Assembly: GCA_036652035.1 (NCBI GenBank)
Contig: JAVVWR010000055.1
Span: forward strand, 1 to 20,569
Direction: 5' to 3'
DNA: 20,569 nt
DNA from: JAEZVV01 sp036652035
Lineage (GTDB): Bacteria > Pseudomonadota > Gammaproteobacteria > Burkholderiales > Burkholderiaceae_F
The position numbers and the translations under genes were made by a program. Positions 1-7,636 of this stretch are shown piece by piece. The notes under the pieces are model-generated. The model was not told the origin of the DNA, ran no database searches, and was given only the letters and a program-made list of their open reading frames with translations. Each line of letters opens with the position of its first letter. Position 1 is the first letter of the stretch.

Positions 1-38
1 TGGCCACTGGCCTGGGCCTCGCGAGCGTGATGTTCTAA
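1..38 (+). CDS. C-terminal end of an unidentified protein (partial)
   Basis: The window opens inside a possible plus-strand reading frame that ends at a TAA at 36-38; the visible residues are ATGLGLASVMF. Too little is present to name a family. What supports a real gene end is the strong rho-independent terminator that follows about 60 bases later on the same strand, with nothing else coding between. No start or domain is visible. Confidence 0.3.
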   Translation, partial: ATGLGLASVMF

Positions 39-55
39 GCAGTTCGCACTGCATG

Positions 56-85
56 CCGGTGCAGCGGTCGCGGCCGCTGCACCGG
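56..85. repeat. Perfect 12-bp inverted repeat (hairpin)
   Basis: The arms CCGGTGCAGCGG (56-67) and CCGCTGCACCGG (74-85) are exact reverse complements around a 6-base loop. No T-run follows on either strand, so it is not by itself a classical terminator. It lies between the upstream stop codon and the terminator at 96-130 and may be an additional RNA 3'-end or stability structure. Confidence 0.6.
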
Positions 86-95
86 AGTGAAAAAG

Positions 96-130
96 AGGGG
101 ATGGGCCTGCGGCCTGTCCCCTGTTTTTTT
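96..130 (+). terminator. Rho-independent terminator of the upstream gene
   Basis: A 12-bp stem, AGGGGATGGGCC (96-107) with GGCCTGTCCCCT (111-122), contains two G-U wobble pairs and closes a 3-base loop. It is followed by G and seven T residues (124-130). This is a textbook plus-strand intrinsic terminator. It should isolate the pilin operon from the gene ending at position 38. Confidence 0.85.
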
Positions 131-142
131 GGGGGGTGTCAC

Positions 143-170
143 GCGACCGCGCCAGGGCTGGCGCGGTCGC
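143..170. repeat. Perfect 12-bp inverted repeat just after the terminator
   Basis: GCGACCGCGCCA (143-154) and TGGCGCGGTCGC (159-170) are perfect reverse complements around a GGGC loop. There is no T-tract. It is the third strong hairpin within 115 bases and could be a back-up transcription stop or an operator; the sequence alone does not decide. Confidence 0.55.
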
Positions 171-576
171 GCCCTCCCCCGGCGAGCGCGTCGGACACGC
201 CATCACGTCGTCATGCCAACGACGTCACCTCCGGCGCCGGCTGCCACAGCTAGCCACGCGTCGACTACCTCGTCATGGGCGCCCATTCGGCACGCCCTTG
301 CGCCGTCTCCCGTTGAGCCATCACTGAGCGGCAATGACAACGCAGCGCGTTACTGCCGCTGCCCGCATGCGCCACACCGCTGCCCGCGTCGCGCAATCAC
401 CACAGGCCCCAAGCGTCGCAACATCCAGTCATCCGACGCCAAAGGTCACTCGTCCGCCACCCCGCTTGACATCGCGCATTCACGGGACGGGTTCACCCGT
501 CACTCTTTTCATGACTTCATAAACTCGCCTCAACTGCGGGATTTCCCCGCGACCAATGCTCAGTCCGTGTTCGACC
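171..576 (+). other. Non-coding region upstream of operon 1
   Basis: About 400 bases with no convincing gene. Frames are open by chance in this GC-rich DNA but give low-complexity Pro/Arg/His-rich translations without homologous features. It contains a 7-7-7 inverted repeat (ACGTCGT at 205-211, ACGACGT at 219-225), a small hairpin at 486-501 and a GCGGG/CCCGC hairpin near 536-550. The promoter of the first pilin operon must lie here, but I could not find a convincing -35/-10 pair or a sigma-54 site. Confidence 0.5.
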
Positions 577-1197
577 ATGACATCAGCAGCCCCTCTCTCG
601 CTCGGTTTACCCGGGTTGATTGCCCGCCCTTCGCACGGCTTCACACTGATTGAACTGCTTGTCGTCATCAGCATCGCAGCCCTTCTCGTCGCGATAGGAC
701 TGCCCAATTTTCAATCCATCCTCAGCAAACAAAGACTGACAGCCAGCAGCAGCGAACTGATGACGGCACTGCAATTGGCCCGCAGTGAATCGATCCGCTT
801 GCAACGACCGGTGACGGTCAGGCATTCGGGCTTGATCGCCAGCCGCAACTGGGGCGCCGGCTGGACCGCCTTTATCGACACCGACGGCAACGGCCTGCAG
901 AGCGGCGCCACGGAAACGACACTGCGCGTTGGCGCGCCGGCGGCGGCGCCGATCACGGCAATCGGCAACGGCACCGCCGCCACTCACATCACCTTTAATG
1001 GCGACGGCAGCGCCAGCGCCGGCAGTGCGATCGTGATCTTCTGCAGCGGCAACGCGCTTCAGGTTGACAGCCAAAGCCGCTCGCGCGCCTTGCTCATCAG
1101 CCGGGTCGGGCGGGTTCGAATCGCGACCGACAACAACCACGACGGCGTTCCCGAAGACGATGCCGGCGTCGCCATCGCCAGTTGTACCGCGCCATGA
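577..1197 (+). CDS. fimT: GspH/FimT-type minor pseudopilin, operon 1 copy
   Basis: This is the first subunit of a type IV pilus minor-pilin set, expected to help prime pilus assembly at the inner membrane. A prepilin peptidase site is plain: SHG followed by FTLIELLVVISIAALLVAIG, with Gly at -1, Phe at +1 and Glu at +5, then the hydrophobic helix. A GspH-like beta domain follows (GWTAFIDTDGNG near residue 95), and two late cysteines (in IFCSGN and ASCTAP) could pair. The start is uncertain. ATG 577 gives a 21-residue leader; ATG 556 gives 28; TTG 616 would give a conventional short leader of about 8 residues. None has a clear ribosome binding site. The stop overlaps the pilV start by ATGA, implying translational coupling. 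FimT and FimU cannot be told apart by eye. Confidence 0.88.
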   Translation: MTSAAPLSLGLPGLIARPSHGFTLIELLVVISIAALLVAIGLPNFQSILSKQRLTASSSELMTALQLARSESIRLQRPVTVRHSGLIASRNWGAGWTAFIDTDGNGLQSGATETTLRVGAPAAAPITAIGNGTAATHITFNGDGSASAGSAIVIFCSGNALQVDSQSRSRALLISRVGRVRIATDNNHDGVPEDDAGVAIASCTAP

Positions 1198-1646
1198 GAT
1201 CGCCTCTTCTGCCCTCGCGCCAGCGCGGCATGAGCATGATCGAAGTGCTCGTCGCCATCGTCATTCTCGCCATCGGCCTGCTGGGTCTGGCGGGGCTTCA
1301 GCTCCGGGCCATGGCCACCAACCAGGGGGCGCTCTATCGCGCCCAGGCCACCTTGCTCGCCGACGAGATCGTGGAACGAATGCGCGGCAATCTCAACGCG
1401 GCCCAGACCTACGGCCTCACCATCGACGCGGCCGCGCCAACCGGCTCCGAGGTCCGCGATCGCGACCTCGCCGACTGGCGCCTCCGCCTCCAAAACACTC
1501 TGCCCGACGGCGTTGGCGCCGTCACCATCAACACCGGGACCGAACAGGCCACGGTTCTCATCCAATGGAACGATTCGCGCGCCGCACGCGGCAACGCCAT
1601 CGGCACTCACACTCTCGTGGCCCGGATATGGAACGACAACCGCTGA
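1194..1646 (+). CDS. pilV: Type IV pilus minor pilin PilV, operon 1 copy
   Basis: Minor pilin of the tip-priming complex (150 residues). The leader RSPLLPSRQRG is cut before MSMIEVLVAIVILAIGLLGL, with Gly -1 and Glu +5. The segment LAGLQLRAMATNQGALYRAQ and the following ADEIVERMRGN are the usual conserved N-terminal pattern of PilV proteins. I chose ATG 1194 because it overlaps the fimT stop as ATGA, exactly as in the second operon; a TTG at 1182 is open but less likely. Its last codons contain the start of pilW (19-base overlap). PilV is thought to bridge FimT/FimU and PilW in the minor-pilin complex. Confidence 0.9.
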   Translation: MRSPLLPSRQRGMSMIEVLVAIVILAIGLLGLAGLQLRAMATNQGALYRAQATLLADEIVERMRGNLNAAQTYGLTIDAAAPTGSEVRDRDLADWRLRLQNTLPDGVGAVTINTGTEQATVLIQWNDSRAARGNAIGTHTLVARIWNDNR

Positions 1647-2692
1647 GCCCGCTGGCGCGCCGCTCGCGGGGCCTGACCCTTGTCGAGCTTTTGATCGCGA
1701 TGACGATCGGGCTCGGCGTTCTGGCGGCGATCGCCGCGCTCTATCTCAACGCCCGCGCCAGTTGGCGCGTCAACGACAACCTCGCCCGGGTCCAGGACAG
1801 CGGCCGCTTCGCGCTTGGCTTTCTGAGTCAAGACCTGCGCATGGCCGGGTATGCGGGCTGCCGCTCGCGCCAGCTGTCGGAAAACGAGGGCACGCTCTAC
1901 AACATCACCGAGGCGCCGCGGGTCGCTTTCAAAGGCAGCGTCGACGCCTTGCGCGGTTACGACAACGGCACGGGCTGGACCAACCCCACCGCGACCGCGC
2001 GCGTGCGCGGTGACGTGATCCAGGTGCGCCATGGCAGCGGCATGAGCATCGCGCTGCTCAACGCCACCGATCGCGTTTCCCGGACCGTCACCCTGCGCCA
2101 CAACGCACTCGGCTTTCGCGCCGGCGACGTAGCGCTCATCGGCAACTGCGAGAACGCGTTCCTGTTCCGCATCACCAATTCCCCGGCGCTCACCGGCCCC
2201 GGCAACTTCCCAACGGTTCTGGCCTATGCCGCGGTGGGCCCGGTTGGCAACAACTCAGCCACCGTCAACATCCCCCGTTATTCGGCCGAATCGCGGGCCG
2301 AGGTGATGCGCTACACCGACCTGAGCTATTTCATCGGCCTCAACCCGGCCGGGCGCCCCGCGCTCTACCGCGCCGCCGGCAATGCCGCCGAAGAGCTGAT
2401 CGACAACATTGAGGACATCGAGCTGCGCTACGGCATCGACACCAGCGCCGTGCCCGACAGCACCATCGACCGCTATGTCGCCGCTGCCGATGTGACCGCC
2501 TGGAACCGGGTGCTGGCGGTTCGCGTCAGCCTGCTGGTGGCGGGGCCGGAAGACGGCGTCGCCCCCCAGGCCCAGACCTATGCCTTGCGCGACACCGACA
2601 ACGACGGCGAGCGCAACGCGCAGACCACCAACGACCGCCGCCTGCGGCAGGTCTTTTCGACCACGGTCGCGATCCGCAATCTCGGCGTCTGA
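1628..2692 (+). CDS. pilW: Type IV pilus assembly minor pilin PilW, operon 1 copy
   Basis: A 354-residue minor pilin, much larger than a major pilin as is usual for PilW (GspJ-like role). The leader ends RRSRG before LTLVELLIAMTIGLGVLAAI (Glu +5). The conserved stretch INxxLARVQxSGRFAL..LSQDLRMxxYAGCRS of the PilW family is present as VNDNLARVQDSGRFALGFLS and RMAGYAGCRSR. There are two cysteines (YAGCRS and IGNCEN), and an Asp/Asn-rich loop RDTDNDGE starts near residue 321 close to the C terminus. ATG 1628 is nested in the end of pilV: the A is the last base of an Ile codon and TG begins the Trp codon. pilX follows after 6 bases. The frame is open upstream of 1628 but that stretch lies within the pilV gene. 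Confidence 0.9.
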   Translation: MERQPLSPLARRSRGLTLVELLIAMTIGLGVLAAIAALYLNARASWRVNDNLARVQDSGRFALGFLSQDLRMAGYAGCRSRQLSENEGTLYNITEAPRVAFKGSVDALRGYDNGTGWTNPTATARVRGDVIQVRHGSGMSIALLNATDRVSRTVTLRHNALGFRAGDVALIGNCENAFLFRITNSPALTGPGNFPTVLAYAAVGPVGNNSATVNIPRYSAESRAEVMRYTDLSYFIGLNPAGRPALYRAAGNAAEELIDNIEDIELRYGIDTSAVPDSTIDRYVAAADVTAWNRVLAVRVSLLVAGPEDGVAPQAQTYALRDTDNDGERNAQTTNDRRLRQVFSTTVAIRNLGV

Positions 2693-2698
2693 ACTGCC

Positions 2699-3232
2699 AT
2701 GCCCTTTCTCCATCGCCTTCGGTCCAACCACCGCCCGCGCGAGCGCGGCGCCGTGCTGGTGGTCGGCCTTATTTTCCTGGCCGTCCTCAGCGTGCTGGGG
2801 GTCACCGCGTATTTCACCGCCACGCAGGAAGAACGCATGGCCGCCAACACGCGCGACCAATTGCTCGCTTTCCAGGCCGCCGAGACCTCTCTGCGCGACT
2901 GCGAGTCGCTGCTCACCGTCCAGGGCGGTCTGCCTGCGTTTAACGGCACTCGGGGCATGTATACCGCAACCCCAGGCGACCAGGCCCAGATCGTCGACAC
3001 GCTGAACTGGAGCCAGGACTCCGCCACCCGGGTGCTGCCCAATGCCGTGGCCAACGTGGCGCGGCAGCCGCGCTGCATCGTCGAGCAAATGGAGAACGTC
3101 GAGGAACGTCCCACGGACTCCGACCGCGGTCCCCTGACTACGGAATCGGTCACGGTCTACCGCATCACCGCCACCGGTTATGGCAGCCGGACCGACACCA
3201 CCGCCACCGTGCAATCCACCTTGCGCCGATAA
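2699..3232 (+). CDS. pilX: Type IV pilus minor pilin PilX, operon 1 copy
   Basis: 177 residues with the PilX N-terminal pattern: RERG then AVLVVGLIFLAVLSVLGVTA, followed by the family's ATQEERMAANTRDQLLAFQA and AETSLRDCES. The prepilin cleavage Gly is present but position +5 is Val, not Glu; a missing Glu5 is typical of the GspK-like, tip-most subunits. Two cysteines (RDCES and PRCIVEQ) could form a disulfide. It lies 6 bases after pilW and 3 bases before pilY1 in a tightly packed operon; no clear ribosome binding site, so translation probably relies on coupling. PilX is expected to hold PilY1 at the pilus tip. Confidence 0.88.
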   Translation: MPFLHRLRSNHRPRERGAVLVVGLIFLAVLSVLGVTAYFTATQEERMAANTRDQLLAFQAAETSLRDCESLLTVQGGLPAFNGTRGMYTATPGDQAQIVDTLNWSQDSATRVLPNAVANVARQPRCIVEQMENVEERPTDSDRGPLTTESVTVYRITATGYGSRTDTTATVQSTLRR

Positions 3233-3235
3233 GCC

Positions 3236-6200
3236 ATGACAGCCTCTGCCATTTCCCTGCTCGTGCATCACGGATTAGCACCCGCCACCCGCCGCCGTCT
3301 CGCACTCGCCGTGCTGCTGGCGGGCGTATGGGCCGCGCACCCGGCGGCTGGTTTTGAAATTGCCCAAGTCCCGCCGTTCTTGCGCGCCACGGTCGACCCC
3401 AACATCGTCGTTACCTTCGATGACTCGGGCTCAATGTCATGGGCTTTCGTGCCCGATTCGCTAGACATCGATGAACGGCTGAGAAGATTCAAATCGTCCC
3501 GCTACAACGCGCTCTATTACGACCCCGAGGTCCAATACCCCATTCCCTTGGGGCCCAACGGCCAGCCGATTGCCGCCGCGCCCGCCTTTGGCGCGGCGCC
3601 GATCAACGGTTTTCGCGCCCATAAGTTTGGCGGCCAAGCGGTCACGGTCGATCTTTATAACGGCTATCGACCCACCCTCGCCTACGATCCCTCCAGCATG
3701 ATGCAGTCCTTTGCCGAGCACACCAGCGCTGATCTTGAGCTGATCAAGGCCGAGTGGAAGCGGCGCCGCGATGGCAAGGATGGAATCTTCCTGACCATCA
3801 CCCCCGGACCGGCCTATTACTACCGCTACAAAACCAATACCGCGGGCTGCACCGACTCGACCAACGAGAACTGCTACACGCTGGTGTTCGTGTCCAAAAA
3901 TTCTGGCGTCGATGGCAGTGACGAGCGCCAGAACTTTGCCAACTGGTATTCGTTCTACCGCACCCGCAACCTGCTCACCGTTGCCGCGGCGGCCAATGCC
4001 TTCCAGCGCATGCCCGATCGTGCCCGCGTGGCCTGGCAAGCCTTGAACTCCTGCGCCGACGACAACTTCAGCGGCCCCTGCGGCTCGGTCAATGTCAAGC
4101 ATCACATCCGGCAATGGGTGCGCACCAGCGACAACGACGCCAGCCACCGCGACAACTTCTATCGCTGGCTGTTCAATCTGCCCGCCAGCGGCGGCACCCC
4201 CCTGCAAGCCGCCGCCGCCCGCGCCGGCAAGTACTTCATCTCCACCAGCGACGACGGCCCGTACGGCCTTGACCCCAACCAGTCACCCCCGGTCAAGACG
4301 GTGGGCGGCGCAGCCAAACAGCTCGCCTGCCGGCCCAATTTTCACTTGATGCTCACCGACGGCATCTGGAACTCGGTCTTGAACTCGACCAACAACAGGA
4401 ACTGCACGGATAGCAGCGGCAACCTGGTCTTGTGCGGCGACAAAGACCGCACCGACATCACCTTGCCCGGCGCGTCCTACCAGTACCGAGACAGCTCGCT
4501 GACCAAGATCTACCGCGGCCAGGGGACCAACAACATGGCCGACATCGCTTTTCACTACTGGGCCACCGACCTCCGCCCCGACCTCGGCAACAAGCTTCTG
4601 CCCTACATGCCCGACACCTCGAGCCAGGACGCCGAGGTCAATTTCTGGAACCCCAAGAACGATCCGGCCACCTGGCAACACCTGACCACGTTCACCGTCG
4701 GCCTGGGCCTGAGCAACACCCTGGTGGGCAGCGCAGCCAATCCACCTTGGGCGGGCAGCACCTTCGCCGGCGCCGGCTATGCCGACCTGCGCGCGGGCAC
4801 CAAGACCTGGCCGGACACGGGCGAGAGCGTCTCGCCCGGCAACGTCTACGACCTCTGGCACGCGGCGATCAACAGCCGTGGGCAGTTCTTCTCGGCCGAA
4901 AAACCGGGCGACCTGGCCCAGGCGTTCGCCACCGCGCTCTACCGCATCGACACGCAGGACACGGCAAGCGCAGCCCTGGTCGCGAACTCGACCCGCCTGC
5001 AAACCAACAACCTGCTCTTTCAGGCCAAGTTCGACAGCGGTGACTGGACCGGCCAACTGATCGCCTACGCGATGCAAGACAGCGGCGAGCCCGGCGCGAT
5101 CCAGTGGAACACCCGCACCACCACCTTCAACGCCAAGAAACGGAAAATCTTCACGCATAACGGCAGCACCGGCATCCCGTTCGAGCGCAAGGCGCTCAAA
5201 GACGCCGATCTCTGGACCGCAGGCTATAGCAACAAGGTTCTGGCCTACCTGAGCGGCGACCAATCGCAAGAGGATGACGCCGACGGCCTGCGGCAGCGCG
5301 CGTCGATCCTGGGCGACATCATCAATTCCGATCCTGTCTTTGTCGCCAACGAGAGCTTTGGCTACACCTCGCTGCCGGAAGGTCGCAACGCCGCCAGCCG
5401 CTACGACGACTTCATCCGTGACCAGAAAAAGTGCGTCCGAACCACGGTTGAAAACGGCATCCGGACCTGTGTCTCCCGCACCCCGATGCTGTATGTCGGC
5501 GCCAACGACGGCATGCTGCACGCCTTTAACGCCCTCACCGGTGAAGAGAAGTTCGCCTACATCCCGAACGCGCTGCTCGGCGATCTGCCGCTGCTCGCCG
5601 CGCCCGACTACAGCCACCGCTATTACGTCGACGGCTCGCCCACGGCGTGGGACGCCTTCATCGACAGGCGCTGGCGCAGCGTGGTGCTGGGCTCGACCGG
5701 CGCGGGCGGCAAGTCGGTGTTCGCGCTCGATGTCACCGACCCCGAGCGCTTTGATGCCGACAAGGTGCTGTGGGAAATCAACGCCACCAGCGGCCCGGAA
5801 TTTTCCAACGACCTCGGCTACACCATCGGCCAGGGCACCATCGCCAAGCTCAACGACAAATCCTGGGTCGCCGTGTTCGGCAACGGCTATCGCAGCAACC
5901 ACAACAAGGCGGTGCTCTACATCGTCGATCTCGCTACCGGCAAGCTCATCAAGAAGATCGACACCGGCATCGGCTCGGCCAACGCGCACAACGGCCTGGG
6001 AACGGTCAGCCTGCACGACCGCAATGGCGACGATGTCTACGATTCGGTGTACGCCGCCGACATGCTGGGCAATGTCTGGAAGTTCGACTTGAGCGATGCC
6101 GATCCGGCCCGCTGGGGCGTGGCGTTTGACGGCAAACCGCTCTTTACCGCCACCAGCGCCGACGGCAAACCGCAACCGATCCAGGGCACGATCGAATTGA

Positions 6201-6889
6201 TCCGCCCACCCGCCACCGTGGGCCAGCCGGGCGACGTCATGCTGCTGTTTGGCACCGGCCGCTTCTTTGCCACCACCGACCGTGCCGACCTCACCCGCCA
6301 AAGCTTTTACGGCATTCTGGACAGCGGCACCCGCATCACCGCGACCGGCCGCAGCGCGCTCCAGGAGCAGACCATCGAGACGCTGAAAATCAACTTGCGC
6401 GGTGCGGCCGATACCCATGTTCGCAAGCTCAGCGCCAACCCCGTGGCATGGAACAGTGGCAAGCGCGGCTGGTATATCGACTTTCGCGCCCGCGACACCA
6501 GCGCCTCGCCCCCGGTCTACACCCCTGACGAAGGCGAGCGCGTGATCGGGGCGCCGGTGCTCAAGGCCGGCCGAGTGATCTTCACCACCATGATTCCGTC
6601 GAGCGACGCCTGCGATTTCGGCGGCAGCGGCTGGCTGATGGAGTTCGACGCCCGCACCGGCCAGCAGTTGCCGACCCCGCTCTTCGATACCAACGGCGAC
6701 AAGCTGGTCAACGACAAAGACACGGCGCTGGCCGGTCTGCCGATCACGGTGGGATTGACCAAGCAGGCGCTGGCGATGGACGGGCCCACCGCGGTCAAGC
6801 TCATGAGCGGCAGCTCGGGCAAGGTCCAGGTCGAACGCAACCTCTCGTTTAGTCAAGCCCGCGGCCGCGATGCCTGGAGGCAAAAGTAA
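3236..6889 (+). CDS. pilY1: PilY1 pilus-tip adhesin/assembly protein, operon 1 copy
   Basis: A 1217-residue exported protein of the PilY1/PilC family, which sits on the minor-pilin tip and acts in pilus extension, adhesion and, in P. aeruginosa, surface sensing. A signal peptide (about residues 1-39, RRLALAVLLAG core, cut near HPAAG/FEI) is followed by a von Willebrand A-like region with a metal-site motif DDSGS (62-66), SGGTPL with Thr321, and LTDG with Asp375. The C-terminal half is the PilY1 beta-propeller (MLYVGANDGMLHAF, TGAGGKSVFALDVTDP). It includes the calcium loop DRNGDDVYD (928-936) followed by MLGNVWKFDL, and a second Asp-rich loop DTNGDKLVNDKD (1151-1162). A stretch with Cys733 and Cys745 is absent from the operon 2 paralogue. 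The gene starts 3 bases after pilX and ends immediately before the pilE ATG. Confidence 0.95.
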   Translation: MTASAISLLVHHGLAPATRRRLALAVLLAGVWAAHPAAGFEIAQVPPFLRATVDPNIVVTFDDSGSMSWAFVPDSLDIDERLRRFKSSRYNALYYDPEVQYPIPLGPNGQPIAAAPAFGAAPINGFRAHKFGGQAVTVDLYNGYRPTLAYDPSSMMQSFAEHTSADLELIKAEWKRRRDGKDGIFLTITPGPAYYYRYKTNTAGCTDSTNENCYTLVFVSKNSGVDGSDERQNFANWYSFYRTRNLLTVAAAANAFQRMPDRARVAWQALNSCADDNFSGPCGSVNVKHHIRQWVRTSDNDASHRDNFYRWLFNLPASGGTPLQAAAARAGKYFISTSDDGPYGLDPNQSPPVKTVGGAAKQLACRPNFHLMLTDGIWNSVLNSTNNRNCTDSSGNLVLCGDKDRTDITLPGASYQYRDSSLTKIYRGQGTNNMADIAFHYWATDLRPDLGNKLLPYMPDTSSQDAEVNFWNPKNDPATWQHLTTFTVGLGLSNTLVGSAANPPWAGSTFAGAGYADLRAGTKTWPDTGESVSPGNVYDLWHAAINSRGQFFSAEKPGDLAQAFATALYRIDTQDTASAALVANSTRLQTNNLLFQAKFDSGDWTGQLIAYAMQDSGEPGAIQWNTRTTTFNAKKRKIFTHNGSTGIPFERKALKDADLWTAGYSNKVLAYLSGDQSQEDDADGLRQRASILGDIINSDPVFVANESFGYTSLPEGRNAASRYDDFIRDQKKCVRTTVENGIRTCVSRTPMLYVGANDGMLHAFNALTGEEKFAYIPNALLGDLPLLAAPDYSHRYYVDGSPTAWDAFIDRRWRSVVLGSTGAGGKSVFALDVTDPERFDADKVLWEINATSGPEFSNDLGYTIGQGTIAKLNDKSWVAVFGNGYRSNHNKAVLYIVDLATGKLIKKIDTGIGSANAHNGLGTVSLHDRNGDDVYDSVYAADMLGNVWKFDLSDADPARWGVAFDGKPLFTATSADGKPQPIQGTIELIRPPATVGQPGDVMLLFGTGRFFATTDRADLTRQSFYGILDSGTRITATGRSALQEQTIETLKINLRGAADTHVRKLSANPVAWNSGKRGWYIDFRARDTSASPPVYTPDEGERVIGAPVLKAGRVIFTTMIPSSDACDFGGSGWLMEFDARTGQQLPTPLFDTNGDKLVNDKDTALAGLPITVGLTKQALAMDGPTAVKLMSGSSGKVQVERNLSFSQARGRDAWRQK
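6876..6880 (+). promoter_or_regulatory. Ribosome binding site of pilE (operon 1)
   Basis: GGAGG lies 9 bases before the ATG at 6890, inside the last codons of pilY1. It is among the strongest Shine-Dalgarno sequences in the operon, consistent with a need for more pilin than tip protein, and it fixes the start of pilE. Confidence 0.7.
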
Positions 6890-7393
6890 ATGACATCCCG
6901 CCGACTCTCCCCGGCCACCGGCTTCACCCTGATTGAACTGATGGTGGCACTGACCGTGGTGGCTTTGCTGGCAGCCATCGCCATTCCCAACTATTCGGCT
7001 TATGTACAGCGGGGCAAGCGCGCGGCCGCCAAGGCGATCCTGCTCGAGTCCGCCGGACGGCTCGAGCGCAACTACACCACCAATGGCTGCTACGGCCAGA
7101 CCACGGCGGCGGCCTGCCAAGCCGGCAGCGGCGCGCCGATTGTCGCCGCCGGTACGGCGTTCGCCCTGGCCCCCGCCGACGGTCGCGCCCAATACCGCAT
7201 CGACCTCACCGCGGGTGGCGCACAGACCTTCACGCTGACAGCGACACCGTGTGGCGCAGCGGGCGCCAATTGCCCGGCCGGATCCGAGTCGAACACCGAT
7301 GCCGAATGCGGCGCGCTCACGCTCGCCAACACTGGCGAGCGCGGCGTTGGCGATGGCGCCAGCGGCACGCTCGCCCATTGCTGGCAGCGCTAA
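6890..7393 (+). CDS. pilE: PilE-type type IV pilin, last gene of operon 1
   Basis: A 167-residue class IVa prepilin. The leader ends SPATG before FTLIELMVALTVVALLAAIA, then IPNYSAYVQRGKRAAAKAIL, the standard PilE N terminus with Gly -1 and Glu +5. The globular part begins LERNYTTNGCYGQ and has several cysteines (GCYG, AACQ, TPCG, ANCPAG, AECG, HCWQR). In P. aeruginosa the same position at the end of the fimU-pilE cluster is a minor pilin, so PilE here may be a minor pilin linking tip and shaft, not the main shaft subunit. The ATG directly abuts the pilY1 stop and has a good GGAGG site. A hairpin terminator follows 23 bases after the stop. Confidence 0.92.
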   Translation: MTSRRLSPATGFTLIELMVALTVVALLAAIAIPNYSAYVQRGKRAAAKAILLESAGRLERNYTTNGCYGQTTAAACQAGSGAPIVAAGTAFALAPADGRAQYRIDLTAGGAQTFTLTATPCGAAGANCPAGSESNTDAECGALTLANTGERGVGDGASGTLAHCWQR

Positions 7394-7416
7394 GACCCGG
7401 CCAGCCATCACGTTCC

Positions 7417-7449
7417 AAGGGGCGCACCGCGGTGCGCCCCTTGCATTTT
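7417..7449 (+). terminator. Hairpin terminator between the two operons
   Basis: AAGGGGCGCACC (7417-7428) and GGTGCGCCCCTT (7431-7442) form a perfect GC-rich stem with an effective CGCG loop, followed by GCATTTT (7443-7449). The T-tract is short and starts three bases late, so termination may be partial. Its position directly after pilE implies that the two six-gene units are separate transcripts or are joined only by read-through. Confidence 0.7.
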
Positions 7450-7636
7450 GGTTCGCCACAAAAGCACAAGAGCCGTAGCTCCCGGACAGTCGCTAGGGAT
7501 AAACCCTCGGCTCGTTTCAACCCGCCACTCCCATCGGGACGACCGGTCCCTCTCGCCCTCTGCGCGGCAGGCCGGCCATGCAACTCTGTTCGTTTTGGGC
7601 ACTCTATTAAGAAGTCCCCCTTGGAGTTTTACGGAC
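7450..7636 (+). promoter_or_regulatory. Leader/promoter region of operon 2
   Basis: 187 non-coding bases that must hold the promoter of the second operon if the terminator is effective. No clean sigma-70 or sigma-54 site is visible. A possible folded element is present: GAGCCG (7470-7475) pairs with CGGCTC (7508-7513), enclosing a small AGGG/CCCT hairpin (7495-7507, loop ATAAA). GGAG at 7623-7626 lies 10 bases before the fimT ATG and is its likely ribosome binding site. The region shows no evident similarity to the sequence upstream of operon 1, so the two operons may be regulated differently. Confidence 0.45.

Noticed and set aside
1..38. Histidine-kinase C terminus suggested by the GLGLA string
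   Set aside because: Eleven residues are not enough, and a kinase G2 box would normally be followed by further residues before the stop.
466..471. TTGACA as a -35 box for operon 1
   Set aside because: No -10-like hexamer at 15-19 bases downstream (the region is GACGGGTTCACCCGTC), and CATAAA at 518-523 has no matching -35.
486..509. GACGGG-TTCA-CCCGTC hairpin followed by ACTCTTTT as a terminator
   Set aside because: Only a 6-bp stem and a broken, weak T-tract, with no gene ending just upstream on the plus strand.
1112..1123. GGGTTCGAATCG resembling a tRNA T-loop
   Set aside because: It lies within the fimT coding frame and no acceptor or anticodon stem can be drawn around it.
1182..1184. 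TTG start for pilV of operon 1
   Set aside because: The ATG at 1194 overlaps the fimT stop as ATGA, exactly as in operon 2, and gives a normal leader length.
4283..7459. Very long open frame on the minus strand opposite pilY1/pilE
   Set aside because: Codon-phase shadow in GC-rich DNA; its translation is repetitive Gly/Ala/Val/Arg without motifs, while the plus strand encodes a clear PilY1.
7450..7636. Cyclic-di-GMP (GEMM) riboswitch before operon 2
   Set aside because: The conserved core blocks of the GEMM-I consensus are not present; only simple stems are seen.
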